Source: Pseudorhodoferax sp. Leaf265 (GTDB lineage: Bacteria; Pseudomonadota; Gammaproteobacteria; Burkholderiales; Burkholderiaceae_C). From it: a stretch of DNA of 64,000 bases. Shown in pieces: positions 24,812 to 34,436 of the stretch (position 1 is its first letter; each line of letters begins with the position of its first letter). A program made the translations under genes and the position numbers. Below the pieces are notes generated by a model. The model was not told the origin of the DNA. It ran no database searches and saw only the letters and a list, made by a program, of their open reading frames with translations. The stretch covers positions 270,776-334,775 of the forward strand of contig NZ_LMMT01000037.1 of assembly GCF_001422365.1 (NCBI RefSeq), given 5' to 3'.

Positions 24812-24894
24812 TGGTGCCCCCACGCTCCCCGCTGCGCGAGGTTCGCTGCCCCCCGACGGGGCGCGAGCTTGCTTGGGGCGGCCCGCCGCGGCGC
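24812..24894. repeat. GC-rich intergenic repeat-like element inside the operon
   Basis: The segment CCCCCACGCTCCCCGCTGCG, followed by GGTTCGCTGCCCCCCGACGG, looks like the short mobile intergenic repeats common in Comamonadaceae genomes. It separates the SDR stop from the VOC start. The 8-mer GTGAGCGC (minus strand) occurs at both ends, near 24898 and near 24811, as if duplicated. No second full copy was found in this window, so repeat status rests on general knowledge and on the flanking duplication. Confidence 0.45.
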
Positions 24895-25660
<766 letters not shown>

Positions 25661-25668
<8 letters not shown>

Positions 25669-27817
25669 GTTGTTCGGTCTCCTGGGTGTGCTGGGCAGGC
25701 GCGTGGGGTACCAGCAGGGCGTCGAGCGCGAACGCGCCCTGGTCCTGACTCAGCACCACCAGCGGGTTGATGTCGATCTCGGCCACGCTGTCGGCATGCG
25801 CCGCGGCGAAGCGCGACAGGCTGGCCACGGCGCGCGCGGCGGCCGCCACATCGGCCTTGGCGCGGCCGCGTGCACCGTCCAGCAGCGGGAAGCTCTTGAG
25901 CGATCGCAGCATGGCCTCGGCCTGGGCTTCGCTGACGGGGGCCGTCTGCAAGGCCACGTCCTGGAACACCTCGGCGTAGATGCCGCCCAGGCCGACCATG
26001 ACCATGGGGCCGAACACCGGGTCCTTCTTGGTGCCCAGGATCAGCTCGGTGCCCTGCGGTGCCATCTGCGCCACCAGCACACCCGTGATGCGGGCCTGCG
26101 GCGCGTTCTGCGCCACGCGCGCCAGCAGCGCGTCGTACTCGGCCTCGAGCTGGGCGGGCGTGCGCACGCCGACCACCACGCCGCCGACCTCGGTCTTGTG
26201 CGCGATGTCGGGCGAGACGATCTTGAGCACCACCGGAAAGCCGATGTCCTGCGCCGCAGCCAGTGCGGCCGCGCGCGTGGCGGCCGTGGCCTCGCGCAGC
26301 ACGGGCAGGCCGGCGGCGGCCAGCGCGGCCTTGGCCGAAGCCTCGTCGGCGAACGCGCGGGCGTCCAGCGGCGTGGCGGCCGTGGTCCCGGGCGCGGCTT
26401 CGTGCGGCGCGCCGGCCTGCCGGCCCACGCGCACGAGCGCGGCGAGCGTCGCGCAGGCCGCGTCCAGGCCCTCGACCGTGGGATAGCCCAACGCGTGCAA
26501 CTGCTGCGCCACCTCGCGCGGCGCGCGGCAGCAGACCAGCAGCGTGCGCGCCGGATGGGCTTCGCGCAGCCGGCGCAGCGCCGCCAGGAACACGTCGCGC
26601 AGCCGCGGCATGTTGAAGGCGTTGGCCGATTGCAGGAGCAGCGCGTCGCAGCTGTCGTCCGCGGCCACGGCATCCAGCACCTCGGCCAGCAGCTCGGGCC
26701 GGCTCGAGACCTGGGCCGTCATGTCCACCGGGTTGGCGGGCGAGGCGAAGGGCACGGCGGCCAGGATGCGCGCGCGCGTGGCGGCCTGCAGCGGCGCCAG
26801 CGTGAGGCCCTGGGCGCTGGCCGCGTCGGCCAGCAGCACGCCGAAGCCACCCGAGGCCGTCAGCACGGCCACGCGTTCGCCGCGCGGCGCGCGCTGCACG
26901 CCGACGACCGAGACCGCCAGGCCGACTTCGATGAGCTGCTCGATGCTGGGCACGCGGACCGCGCCGGCGTTGCGCAGCACCACGTCGAACACCGCGTCGG
27001 AGCCGGCCAGCGCACCCGTGTGCGAGGCCGCGGCCGCGCTGCCCGCGTCGGACACGCCCACCTTGAGCACCACCACGGGCTTGCCGGCCTTGCGCGCCAG
27101 CGCCAGCGCGCGCACCAGGCGCGGGCCGTTGCGGCAGGTCTCCATGCAGCACAGGATCACCGAGGTCACGTCGTCCAGCGCGAGCGCCGCGATGGCGTCG
27201 GCGATGTCCACGTCGCACTCGTTGCCCGTGGTCAGCAGCCGGCTGATGCCGGCGCCGCGCTCGGCCGCCACGCGCATCGCGTAGCTGCCCAGGTTGCCGC
27301 TCTGCGAGACGATGCCGACCGGGCCGGCGGCCGGGAAGCCGGCCTCCAGCGCGACCGAGAAGGTGGCGATGCTTTTCTCGTGCACGCCGATGGCGCCCAG
27401 GCAGTTCGGCCCCACGATGCGCATGCCCGAGGCGCGCGCGATGTCGCCGATCTGCTGCTGCAAGGCCTGGCCGGCCGCGCCCATCTCTGAGAAGCCCGAG
27501 CTGATGACCACGGCCGCGCGCACGCCGCGCGCGGCGCAGTCGTGGATGGCCTCGGGCACGCTCTCGGGTGGCGCGGTCACGACCGCGAGGTCGGGCGTCT
27601 CGGGCAGTTCGGCCACGCTGGCGTAGGCGGGAAGCGACTGCACCGTGCCGCCCCTGCGGTTGACCGGGTAGATCGCGCCCGCGTAGCCGTAGCGTTGCAG
27701 GAACTGCAGCGGCCTCCCGCCGATCTTGGTGCTGTCGTCGGAGGCGCCGATCAACGCGATGGACCGCGGGTTGAACACGGCCTCCAGGCCACGGCCCACG
27801 TCGTGCTCTGCCGTCAT
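25661..27817 (-). CDS. ADP-forming acyl-CoA synthetase family protein (CoA-binding plus ATP-grasp)
   Basis: A 718-aa protein of the acetate-CoA ligase (ADP-forming) type in one chain. Residues 10-140 are the CoA-binding domain (FNPRSIALIGASDDSTKIGG). Residues 150-290 are a succinyl-CoA-ligase-like domain (GPVGIVSQSGNLGSYAMRVA) with the phospho-His segment ASHTGALAGSDAVFD. Another ligase domain follows, then an ATP-grasp domain from about 490 (FPVVLKIVSPDIAHKTEVGG, VFGPMVMVGLGGIYAE). It would activate a carboxylic acid with ATP and CoA. AGGAG lies 6 bases before the ATG at 27817. Confidence 0.9.
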
Positions 27818-27846
27818 GCCATGCTCCTGCTCTGCAAGCGCGCCAT

Positions 27847-28608
27847 TCACTTGCCCTTGTAGACCGGAGCGCGCTTCTCGAGGAAGGCCATGCGGGCTTC
27901 CTTGGCGTCCTCGGTGCGCGACAGCGCCATCGTGATGTTCTGCTCGAAGCGGTAGCCGTCGCGCTGCGGCATCAGGTCCATCATGTTGGCGGCCTGTTTG
28001 GCATAGGCCAGCGCCAGCGGGCTCTTGGAAGCCAGCTCGCGTGCCAGTTCCATGGCCGCTGGCATGAGCTGCTCGGCCGGCAGCACCTCGTCGAGCACGC
28101 CGCGGCGGTACAGCTCGGCCGCGGACACGCGCATGCCCGTGAAGAACATGCGCCGCGTGTAGGAGCGGCCGAACATGGTGCGCAGCATGGAGACGCCGCC
28201 GGCCAGGCCGACGTTGATCTCGGGCATGGCGAAGGTGGCGTCCTCGGAGGCCAGGAAGATGTCGCACGAGGCCATCAGGCCGAAGCCGGCGCCCAGGGCC
28301 GGACCGTTGACCGCGGCAATGACGGGCTTGGCGCATTCGCGGATCGCGTTGCCGGTTTCGCGCGTCCAGCGGTTGTGGGCGAGGAAGTCGCCGGGCTTCT
28401 CGGGATCGGGCCGGTCCTTGAGGTCGGCGCCCGAGCAGAAGAACTTGCCGGTGCCGGTCAGCACGGCCACGCGCACGTCGCTGCGCTCGGAGACCTCGTC
28501 GAAGGCCTCGATCAGGCGCATGCGGGTTTCGCGGGCGAGCGCGTTGACGGGTGGCTTGTCCAGCCGCACGACGGCGATGTGGTCGGAAACTTCGAGGTGG
28601 ATGCTCAT
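27847..28608 (-). CDS. Enoyl-CoA hydratase/isomerase family protein
   Basis: A 253-aa crotonase. TGTGKFFCSGADLKDRPD and AAVNGPALGAGFGLMASCDI form the oxyanion hole; FAMPEINVGLAGGVSMLR carries the catalytic-side acidic residue. It overlaps the acyl-CoA dehydrogenase stop by 4 bp at 28605-28608 and is followed after 29 bp by the synthetase. With two dehydrogenases and a ligase it completes part of a beta-oxidation-like sequence. It resembles the ECH at 3351 (shared NAIRECAKPV-like region and matching C-terminus AFLEKRAPVYKGK), so the two are probably paralogues. Confidence 0.92.
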   Translation of the reverse strand: MSIHLEVSDHIAVVRLDKPPVNALARETRMRLIEAFDEVSERSDVRVAVLTGTGKFFCSGADLKDRPDPEKPGDFLAHNRWTRETGNAIRECAKPVIAAVNGPALGAGFGLMASCDIFLASEDATFAMPEINVGLAGGVSMLRTMFGRSYTRRMFFTGMRVSAAELYRRGVLDEVLPAEQLMPAAMELARELASKSPLALAYAKQAANMMDLMPQRDGYRFEQNITMALSRTEDAKEARMAFLEKRAPVYKGK

Positions 28609-29717
28609 GGTGCGCTCCTGGACAGAAGGGGTTGGGACGTGGCGGCGGCGTGCGCATGCAGGTGCATGGCGTGGTGCAGCCGGTCGCCGTAGCGGAACTC
28701 GGAGGCCAGCAGGCGCTGCGCGAGACGGGTGGCGAGCACCTCTTCGCTCATGCCCATGCCACCGTGCATCTGGATCGCGGCCTCGGCGCAGGCGCGCGCC
28801 GTCTCCGCCAGCGAGAGCTTGGCCAGGCGCAGCGTGCGGCGCAACGCCGGGCCGGCGCCGCCGCTGGCCTGGTGTTCGTTGAGCGCGTGCACGAGCAGGC
28901 CGCGCGCGCCAAGGAAGCGCACGTACATGTCGGCCGTGCGGTGGCGCAGCACCTGGAAGCTGGCCAGCGCCACGCCGAACTGGCGCCGCTCCTGCAGGTG
29001 CGCCACGGTGCGCTGGATCAGTGCGGCCAGTGCCGCGACCGTGTCGGCCAGCGTCAGCACGAGCGCGGCGTTGTCGGCCTGCTCCAGCGCGGCCTGGGCC
29101 GCGGCACCGCGCGCCAGGCAGGCGCCCTCGGGCAGGGCCAGCCGGTCCAGGCGCACATCGACGGTCTCGCGGCCTTCCATGCTGCGGTAGCGCGCGGCCG
29201 ACGCCGGCAGGCGCTCGCGTTCGACGAGGAACAGCGCGGGCTCGCCGTCGTCCAGCAGCGCCGGCACCAGCGCATGGCTGGTGTCCGCCGACAGCTGCGT
29301 GCCGCGCACCAGGCCCGTCAGCTCAAAGCCGATGTCCAGGTGCCGCGCCGTGACGGCCGGCTGGTCCAGCGGGTCGGCCAGAGCGGTCAGCGGCGCGATG
29401 TCCACATCGCCCTCGCACAGGGCTTGCAGCCAGCGCCCGGCCACATCGGGCGCGGCGGCCTGCAGCAGCAGCGGCACGACGGCGCAGCGCTCGACCACGG
29501 GCAGCTGCACGCCGTGCATGGCCAGGCCCTCGACGATGGCGGCCAGGTCGGCCACGCTGCCGCCCACGCCGCCGGCGGCCTCGGGCACCAGCGTGCAGGC
29601 CCAGCCCATCTGCGCGATCGCGTCACCGGCCTGCGGCGCGGCGGCCTGGTCCTGCGCATAGCGGCTCGCCGCGTCGAGCAGCATGCCCGGGAACAAAGGG
29701 GGAAACGAAGTCGTCAT
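28605..29717 (-). CDS. Acyl-CoA dehydrogenase, short partner subunit
   Basis: A 370-aa acyl-CoA dehydrogenase with a divergent N-terminal half (MGWACTLVPEAAGGVGGSVA, LAAIVEGLAMHGVQLPVVER) and a more typical C-terminal half (HLQERRQFGVALASFQVLRH, AEAAIQMHGGMGMSEEVLAT). It ends without the GGT-x-E-I-Q-R type loop of the larger subunit. Adjacent unequal dehydrogenases like this often form alpha2beta2 complexes, as in steroid side-chain and pimeloyl-CoA pathways. The partner would be the protein at 29908, separated only by the repeat at 29731. The substrate is an acyl-CoA of unknown structure. Confidence 0.88.
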   Translation of the reverse strand: MTTSFPPLFPGMLLDAASRYAQDQAAAPQAGDAIAQMGWACTLVPEAAGGVGGSVADLAAIVEGLAMHGVQLPVVERCAVVPLLLQAAAPDVAGRWLQALCEGDVDIAPLTALADPLDQPAVTARHLDIGFELTGLVRGTQLSADTSHALVPALLDDGEPALFLVERERLPASAARYRSMEGRETVDVRLDRLALPEGACLARGAAAQAALEQADNAALVLTLADTVAALAALIQRTVAHLQERRQFGVALASFQVLRHRTADMYVRFLGARGLLVHALNEHQASGGAGPALRRTLRLAKLSLAETARACAEAAIQMHGGMGMSEEVLATRLAQRLLASEFRYGDRLHHAMHLHAHAAATSQPLLSRSAP

Positions 29718-29730
29718 TCAGTTCTCCAGA

Positions 29731-29897
29731 CGATGGCGCGTCACCCGCAGGGAACGGCACCGTGCTGCAAGCAGCGGTTCGAGAGGCCGCGGAGCAGGCC
29801 ATGCCAGTGGACGCTTTGGCCCGGGCTCTGCCCGGCCGCTGGCGGCGCCCCTGGAGGGGGATGGGATGTCTACACGCAGTGAGACATCCAAACGGGG
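29731..29897 (-). repeat. Intergenic hairpin repeat, copy 1 (167 bp)
   Basis: On the minus strand this begins CCCCGTTTGGATGTCTCACT and ends near CTGCGGGTGACGCGCCAT. It matches copy 2 (33291-33457) over its full length and copy 3 (56041-56180) over about 120 bp. The 5' part folds as a hairpin with arms GGATGTCT and AGACATCC around the loop CACTGCGTGT. It fills the gap between the two acyl-CoA dehydrogenase genes of an otherwise tight operon. Confidence 0.88.
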
Positions 29898-29907
29898 TCG
29901 GTTCAAT

Positions 29908-31104
29908 TCATGCTCCGAAGAGTTCGTTGGCGATCACGGTGCGCTGCACTTCGGAGGTGCCGCCAGCGATGGTGCGGGCGCGCGTGAACATGTAGTTCTG
30001 GATCCAGGTGGCCTCGGGCACGCCGGCGGTCTCGCCGTCGCCGCCCTCGGCCAGGAAGCGGTGCGCGGCATCGGGGCCCACGGCGTCGAGCGCGATGGTC
30101 GTGAGCCGCTGCGCCACGTCGGCGCAGGTCAGCTTGATGGCCGAGGGCTGCACGCCGAGCGGGCGCTGGTGGATCAGGTCGTCGGTGGCCTGGGCCATCA
30201 GCACGCGCGCGCCCTTGGTGTCGGCCTCGCAGAGCAGCAGCTTGTGCAGCAGGCCGCTGAAGTCGCGCCGGCCGGCGGCCTGGCGTGCTGCGTCCTCGAC
30301 CAGGCGCGTGACCTGGCGGCGCACGAGTTCCAGCCGCGCCACGTTGGCCGGCGGCAGGCGTTCGCGCTCGAGCAGGTACTTGGCGCAGGTCCAGCCCTTG
30401 CCGGGCTCGCCGATCAGGTTGTCGGCGCGCACGCGCACCTCGTCGAAGAAGACCTCGTTGAGGTGGTGCCAGCCGTCGATGCTGCGGATCGGCCGCACCG
30501 TGACGCCGGGCGTGTCCATGGGCACGAGGATCAGCGAGATGCCTTCCTGCTTCTTGGCCTCCCTGGAGGTGCGCACCAGCATGTAGACCATGTTGGCTTC
30601 GTGCGCATGCGAGGTCCAGATCTTCTGGCCGTTGATGACGTAGTGCTCGCCGTCCAGCCGCGCGCTGGTCTGCAGGGAGGCGAGATCCGAGCCCGAGCCG
30701 GGTTCGGAGTAGCCCTGGCAGTACCAGTCCGAGCCGTCCAGGATGCGCGGCAGGAAGCGCGCCTTCTGTTCGGCCGTGCCGAAACGGATGATGACGGGGC
30801 CGATGTGGCCCAGGCCGTGGTGGTACAGCGGCGGGCAGTCGTTCTCGGCCATCACCTCCTCGAAGACCAGGCGCTGGCGGATGTCCCAGCCCGTGCCGCC
30901 GACCTCTCGGGGCCAGCCGGGTGCGCCCCAGCCCTTGTCGTTCAGGATCTGCTGCCAGCGCTGGTACTCGCGCTTGGTGACTTTCTGGCCCGCGGCCACG
31001 ACGGCTTTGATCTCGGGCGGACAGGCGCTGCGCGCGAAGGCCAGCAGTTCGCGGCGGAAGGCCGCGAGGCCTTCGTCCTCGCCGCGGGCGGTGTCGTCGG
31101 ACAT
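29908..31104 (-). CDS. Acyl-CoA dehydrogenase, large partner subunit
   Basis: A 398-aa acyl-CoA dehydrogenase. Seen: FEEVMAENDCPPLYHHGLGH, YCQGYSEPGSGSDLASLQTS (FAD-facing loop), YVINGQKIWTSHAHEANMVY, NLIGEPGKGWTCAKYLLERE and the closing TIAGGTSEVQRTVIANELFG. The usual catalytic Glu position before GGT reads Ala, as in members that use a different acid or act in heteromeric complexes. It starts 21 bp after the flavin-reductase stop and shares the operon with a shorter dehydrogenase at 28605, its likely partner. Confidence 0.92.
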   Translation of the reverse strand: MSDDTARGEDEGLAAFRRELLAFARSACPPEIKAVVAAGQKVTKREYQRWQQILNDKGWGAPGWPREVGGTGWDIRQRLVFEEVMAENDCPPLYHHGLGHIGPVIIRFGTAEQKARFLPRILDGSDWYCQGYSEPGSGSDLASLQTSARLDGEHYVINGQKIWTSHAHEANMVYMLVRTSREAKKQEGISLILVPMDTPGVTVRPIRSIDGWHHLNEVFFDEVRVRADNLIGEPGKGWTCAKYLLERERLPPANVARLELVRRQVTRLVEDAARQAAGRRDFSGLLHKLLLCEADTKGARVLMAQATDDLIHQRPLGVQPSAIKLTCADVAQRLTTIALDAVGPDAAHRFLAEGGDGETAGVPEATWIQNYMFTRARTIAGGTSEVQRTVIANELFGA

Positions 31105-31125
31105 GGTGTCTCCTGGTGTGTGGGG

Positions 31126-32067
31126 TCAGGCGCCGCTGCGCAGCGTCGTGATGAGTTCGTCCAGCGCGGCGGCGGCCCGGTCGGCGTCGTGCGCGCGCAG
31201 CTGCTGCACGATGCGCCGGCGGATCGGGTACAGGTCGGGCCGTGGCCGCACGGACAGCACATGGGTCATGCGCTCGCGCAGCACGGTGCCCATGGTCTGG
31301 GCCATGAGCAGCAGCGCGGCGTTGTGGCCGGCCGTGGCGATGGCGGCGAAGAAGCGGCTGGCCGAATCGATGCGGTCGGCCAGCTGAGCGGTGTCGGGGT
31401 GCTGCTCGATGGCGTCGACGGCGGCTTCGATGGCGTCGACCTCGGCGTCGCTCGCGCGTTCGCAGGCCAGGCGCAGCAGCGTGCCGTACAGCGTGCGGTA
31501 GGCCTCGTCGATGCCGGCCTGGTCGAGCTGGCCCTGCACGACGAGCTTGCGCAGCGATTCGGCCAGCATCATGTAGGCGCCGCGGTAGAACACGAGCGCG
31601 TGGTCGCTGCCGCCGCCGCCCATGTGGCGCACTTCGCCGATCAGCACGTCGTGGTCGCCGGCCTCGTGGCAGGCGTAGCTGCTGCACTCGAAGCTGGCCA
31701 GGCAGTCGTCGATCACGGGCAGGCCCAGCGCGCCGCGGTGCCAGCGCACGCCCTCGAACTTGTCCTCGATCCTGCTGGAGGCGAAGCGGCCCGACAGCGC
31801 GTCCTGGCTCTGCGACAGGATGTTGATCGCGAAGCCGCGGCCGGCCGTGAAGGCCGCGCGCAGGCTGCTCTGCTTGCGCAGGCTGAACAGCACCAGCGGC
31901 GGCTCCAGCGAGACCGAGCTGAAGGAGTTGCAGGTCAGCCCCACGGGCCGGCCGTCGGCCGCGCACGTGGTGATGACCGCCACGCCCGTGGGAAAGCAGC
32001 CCAGCAACTGGCGGAACTGCGCCGGCTCGATGGCATGGACGGGTGGTTCGGCGGTGGCGCTGGTCAT
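31126..32067 (-). CDS. Flavin reductase fused to an FCD-like helical domain
   Basis: A 313-aa two-domain protein. Residues 12-165 are a flavin reductase (RutF/HpaC type): FRQLLGCFPTGVAVITTCAA, GLTCNSFSSVSLEPPLVLFS, GRGFAINILSQSQDALSGRF, HDVLIGEVRHMGGGGSDHAL. Residues 170-310 are all-helical and resemble the FCD ligand-binding domain of GntR regulators, but there is no DNA-binding domain and the FCD metal histidines are not evident. It would supply reduced FMN to the luciferase-like monooxygenase encoded 25 bp upstream. By analogy with the C1 reductase of Acinetobacter HPA hydroxylase, the extra domain may let the substrate gate flavin reduction. Confidence 0.85.
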   Translation of the reverse strand: MTSATAEPPVHAIEPAQFRQLLGCFPTGVAVITTCAADGRPVGLTCNSFSSVSLEPPLVLFSLRKQSSLRAAFTAGRGFAINILSQSQDALSGRFASSRIEDKFEGVRWHRGALGLPVIDDCLASFECSSYACHEAGDHDVLIGEVRHMGGGGSDHALVFYRGAYMMLAESLRKLVVQGQLDQAGIDEAYRTLYGTLLRLACERASDAEVDAIEAAVDAIEQHPDTAQLADRIDSASRFFAAIATAGHNAALLLMAQTMGTVLRERMTHVLSVRPRPDLYPIRRRIVQQLRAHDADRAAAALDELITTLRSGA

Positions 32068-32092
32068 GGCCAGGTCTCGCGTGCGCGGGGCG

Positions 32093-33184
32093 TCAGGCCG
32101 CGGCCAGTTCGGCGGCGGGTGCGGCGACGTGCGGCGGGTCGTTGGCGATCTCCTGCTGCACGGTCGGGATGATGACCTTGGCCCACAGCGCCAGCTGCTT
32201 GAGCATGGTGGGGTGGTCGAAGTCGCCCATCTGGGTCTGGAAGCAGTAGTGCACGGGCTTGAGCGTGCGGATCTCGTGGACCACGCGTTCGATCACGGTG
32301 TCGACCGAGCCCACCGGCAGCAGCGCGCGCGACTCCTCGATCGTGGGCTCGCCCTCGACGATGCCTTCCTCGACCTGGTAGTCGTCGGCGATCTGGGCGG
32401 TGCGGCGCTTCAAGCTGACCGCGATGCGGCGCTGGTAGCGCGAGCACTCCAGGTAGGCGTCGACCTCGGCCTTGTTGTCGCTCGCGTAGGCGGCGCGCAG
32501 CAGGCCGACCGGCACCTGGGCCGGGTCCTTGCCTTCGGCGTGCGCCACCTTGTCGATCAGGCTGCGCGTGGCGTGCAGCTTTTCCAGGCCGCCGTCACCG
32601 CCGGAGACGAAGACATGGTGGCCGCCGCGCACGGCGCGTGCGACGAAGGCCGGGTCCACGCTCGTGATCCAGGTCGGCGGCATGGGCTTTTGCACGGCGC
32701 GCTGGCTGATCGCGCTCATGGGCTGCTGGTAGAACTGGCCGGCGTAGCTGAACTTGGGCTGCTTCAGGCCGAGTTCCAACATGTCCAGCATCTCGAAGGT
32801 GCGCTGCTTGGCCGTGTCCAGCGAGACGCCGAAGCGCTCGAACTCGAAGTGCTGGTAGCCCGAGCCGATCCCCAGGTTCAGGCGGCCGTCGGACAGCTGG
32901 TCGACCATGGCCACGTCGGCGATCAGGCGGGCCGGGGTGTACAGCGGCGCCACCACGATGCCGGTGCCGAGCCGGATCTTCTTGGTCACGGCCGCGCAGT
33001 GGGCGATCATGGTCAGCGGCGACGAGCACATGCCGTAGTTGCTGAAGTGGTGTTCTGCGTACCATGCGGCGCCGAAGCCGAGCTCGTCGGCCACGCGGGT
33101 CTGCTCCACTGCATCGCGGAGGATCTGGTACGAGGTCTTATGCTTGTTGCGCTGCTGCATCAGAATGAAGATTCCGAAATCCAT
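32093..33184 (-). CDS. Luciferase-like (LLM) flavin-dependent monooxygenase
   Basis: A 363-aa bacterial-luciferase-family oxygenase, first gene of the operon. Family features: MDFGIFILMQQRNKHKTSYQ, LGFGAAWYAEHHFSNYG, KKIRLGTGIVVAPLYTPARL, VDQLSDGRLNLGIGSGYQHF and FEMLDMLELGLKQ. These enzymes use FMNH2 from a separate reductase; the reductase is the next gene. The family includes type II Baeyer-Villiger monooxygenases, alkanesulfonate and alkane oxygenases. A lactonase, CoA-activating enzymes and dehydrogenases nearby favour a Baeyer-Villiger role, but that is inference. The ATG at 33184 has AAGGAG at good distance. Confidence 0.88.
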   Translation of the reverse strand: MDFGIFILMQQRNKHKTSYQILRDAVEQTRVADELGFGAAWYAEHHFSNYGMCSSPLTMIAHCAAVTKKIRLGTGIVVAPLYTPARLIADVAMVDQLSDGRLNLGIGSGYQHFEFERFGVSLDTAKQRTFEMLDMLELGLKQPKFSYAGQFYQQPMSAISQRAVQKPMPPTWITSVDPAFVARAVRGGHHVFVSGGDGGLEKLHATRSLIDKVAHAEGKDPAQVPVGLLRAAYASDNKAEVDAYLECSRYQRRIAVSLKRRTAQIADDYQVEEGIVEGEPTIEESRALLPVGSVDTVIERVVHEIRTLKPVHYCFQTQMGDFDHPTMLKQLALWAKVIIPTVQQEIANDPPHVAAPAAELAAA

Positions 33185-33259
33185 CACGGGCTCCTTGTTG
33201 CGATTGGCTTGCAACGATCTTAGGAACGGAGCCACCGCGCGGCGCACCATGCTGCGCAC

Positions 33260-33278
33260 AGCTTCTTTGCAACTTCTG
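33260..33278 (-). promoter_or_regulatory. CTTTGCARC-type promoter motif (site A)
   Basis: AGCTTCTTTGCAACTTCTG (plus-strand reading) lies 76 bp upstream of the monooxygenase ATG, with the core CTTTGCAAC at 33265-33273. It closely matches site B at 36361-36379, and the core recurs at site C, 37665-37673. The remaining spacer to the LysR start at 33521 is mostly repeat copy 2. The adjacent LysR protein is the natural candidate to bind it. Confidence 0.5.
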
Positions 33279-33290
33279 AGATGAAACCAC

Positions 33291-33457
33291 CCCCGTTTGG
33301 ACTTCTCACTTCGTGTAGAAGTCCCATCCCCCCTCAAGGGGGCGCACCCGGCGGCCTGGCAGAGCCAGTTCCGCGGCTGCGCAGGCATGGCCTGCTCCGC
33401 GGCCTTCTGAACCTTTGCTTGCGCGCCGGTGTCGTGCCCTGCGGGTGGCGCGCCAGC
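33291..33457 (+). repeat. Intergenic hairpin repeat, copy 2 (167 bp)
   Basis: This begins CCCCGTTTGGACTTCTCACT and ends near CTGCGGGTGGCGCGCCAG. The first hairpin has arms GGACTTCT and AGAAGTCC around CACTTCGTGT. It aligns end to end with copy 1. It lies between the divergent monooxygenase operon and the LysR gene, pushing the regulator about 240 bp from site A. Confidence 0.88.
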
Positions 33458-33520
33458 GCAATGGACAACTGAAATGAGACAAGCCGGTCGCGGCCGTGCG
33501 GCGCACCGGGCACAAGGACC

Positions 33521-34435
33521 ATGAAAGCACTCGATTCGCTACGGATCTTCGTGATCACCCAGCGCAAGGGCAGCCTGTCGGCCGCGGCGCGCAGCCTGTC
33601 GCTTTCGCCGGCCACGATCTCGCGCCGCATCAGCGCGCTGGAGGAGGAGCTGGGCGTGCAGCTGGTCGACCGCACCAGCCGCAATCTCAAGGTCACCGAG
33701 GCCGGGCAGGCCTTCATCGGACATGCCGAACGCGTGCTGGAGACCATGGCCGAGGCCGAGCAGGCCGCACGCGATGCGCGCCAGCGGCCCGAGGGCCGGC
33801 TGCGCATCCACTCGCGCACGCAGATCGGCATCCGTGTGATCGCGCCGCTGCTGCCGCGCTTCGCGCAGCAGTACCCCGACATCCAGGTCGAGTACGAGCT
33901 GTCCGAGCACCCGGTCAACATCGTCGAGCAGGACTTCGACATCGACATCCGCACGGGCGAGTCGAACGACTCGGGCTTCGTCATCAAGCGGCTGCTCAGC
34001 AGCGACGAGGTGTTGGTGGCCAGTGCCGCGTTCGCGCAGCGCCATGCGCGCATCCAGCATCCGAACGACCTGGCTCGCCTGCCGTGCCTGACCTACCGGC
34101 GCGAGCACGAAGCCACGACCTGGAAGTACATCGACGCCGAGGGCGCGCAGCAGGAACTGGCGATCAAGGGTGTGCTGAGTTCCAACAACGGCGAGGTGCT
34201 GCGCCTGGCTGCGATGGGCGGCATGGGCATCGCGCTGCTGTCCGAGTCGGCCGTGCGCGCCGACATCCGCGCTGGCACGCTGGTGCGGCTGCTGGCGGAC
34301 TACCGCTTCGCGGTGCGCCAGTTCTCCAACGGCGTGTTCGCGGTGTTCCGCCAGCACCGCACCCTGCCGCTCAAGGTACGGGCCTTCGTGGACTTCATGG
34401 CCGAGGCCTTGCGCGAACCGGCCGCGGGCGGCTGA
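33521..34435 (+). CDS. LysR-family regulator of the monooxygenase/lactonase region
   Basis: A 304-aa LysR-type regulator. HTH: LRIFVITQRKGSLSAAARSL, SLSPATISRRISALEEELGV, LVDRTSRNLKVTEAGQAFIG. The effector domain starts near residue 90 (GRLRIHSRTQIGIRVIAPLL). Overall it resembles the CrgA/AaeR-like branch. It is divergent from the ten-gene operon at 33184 and runs tail to tail with a Bug gene, 1 bp apart. The CTTTGCARC motif before three neighbouring units suggests it controls all of them. The inducer is unknown. Confidence 0.92.
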   Translation: MKALDSLRIFVITQRKGSLSAAARSLSLSPATISRRISALEEELGVQLVDRTSRNLKVTEAGQAFIGHAERVLETMAEAEQAARDARQRPEGRLRIHSRTQIGIRVIAPLLPRFAQQYPDIQVEYELSEHPVNIVEQDFDIDIRTGESNDSGFVIKRLLSSDEVLVASAAFAQRHARIQHPNDLARLPCLTYRREHEATTWKYIDAEGAQQELAIKGVLSSNNGEVLRLAAMGGMGIALLSESAVRADIRAGTLVRLLADYRFAVRQFSNGVFAVFRQHRTLPLKVRAFVDFMAEALREPAAGG

Positions 34436-34436
34436 G

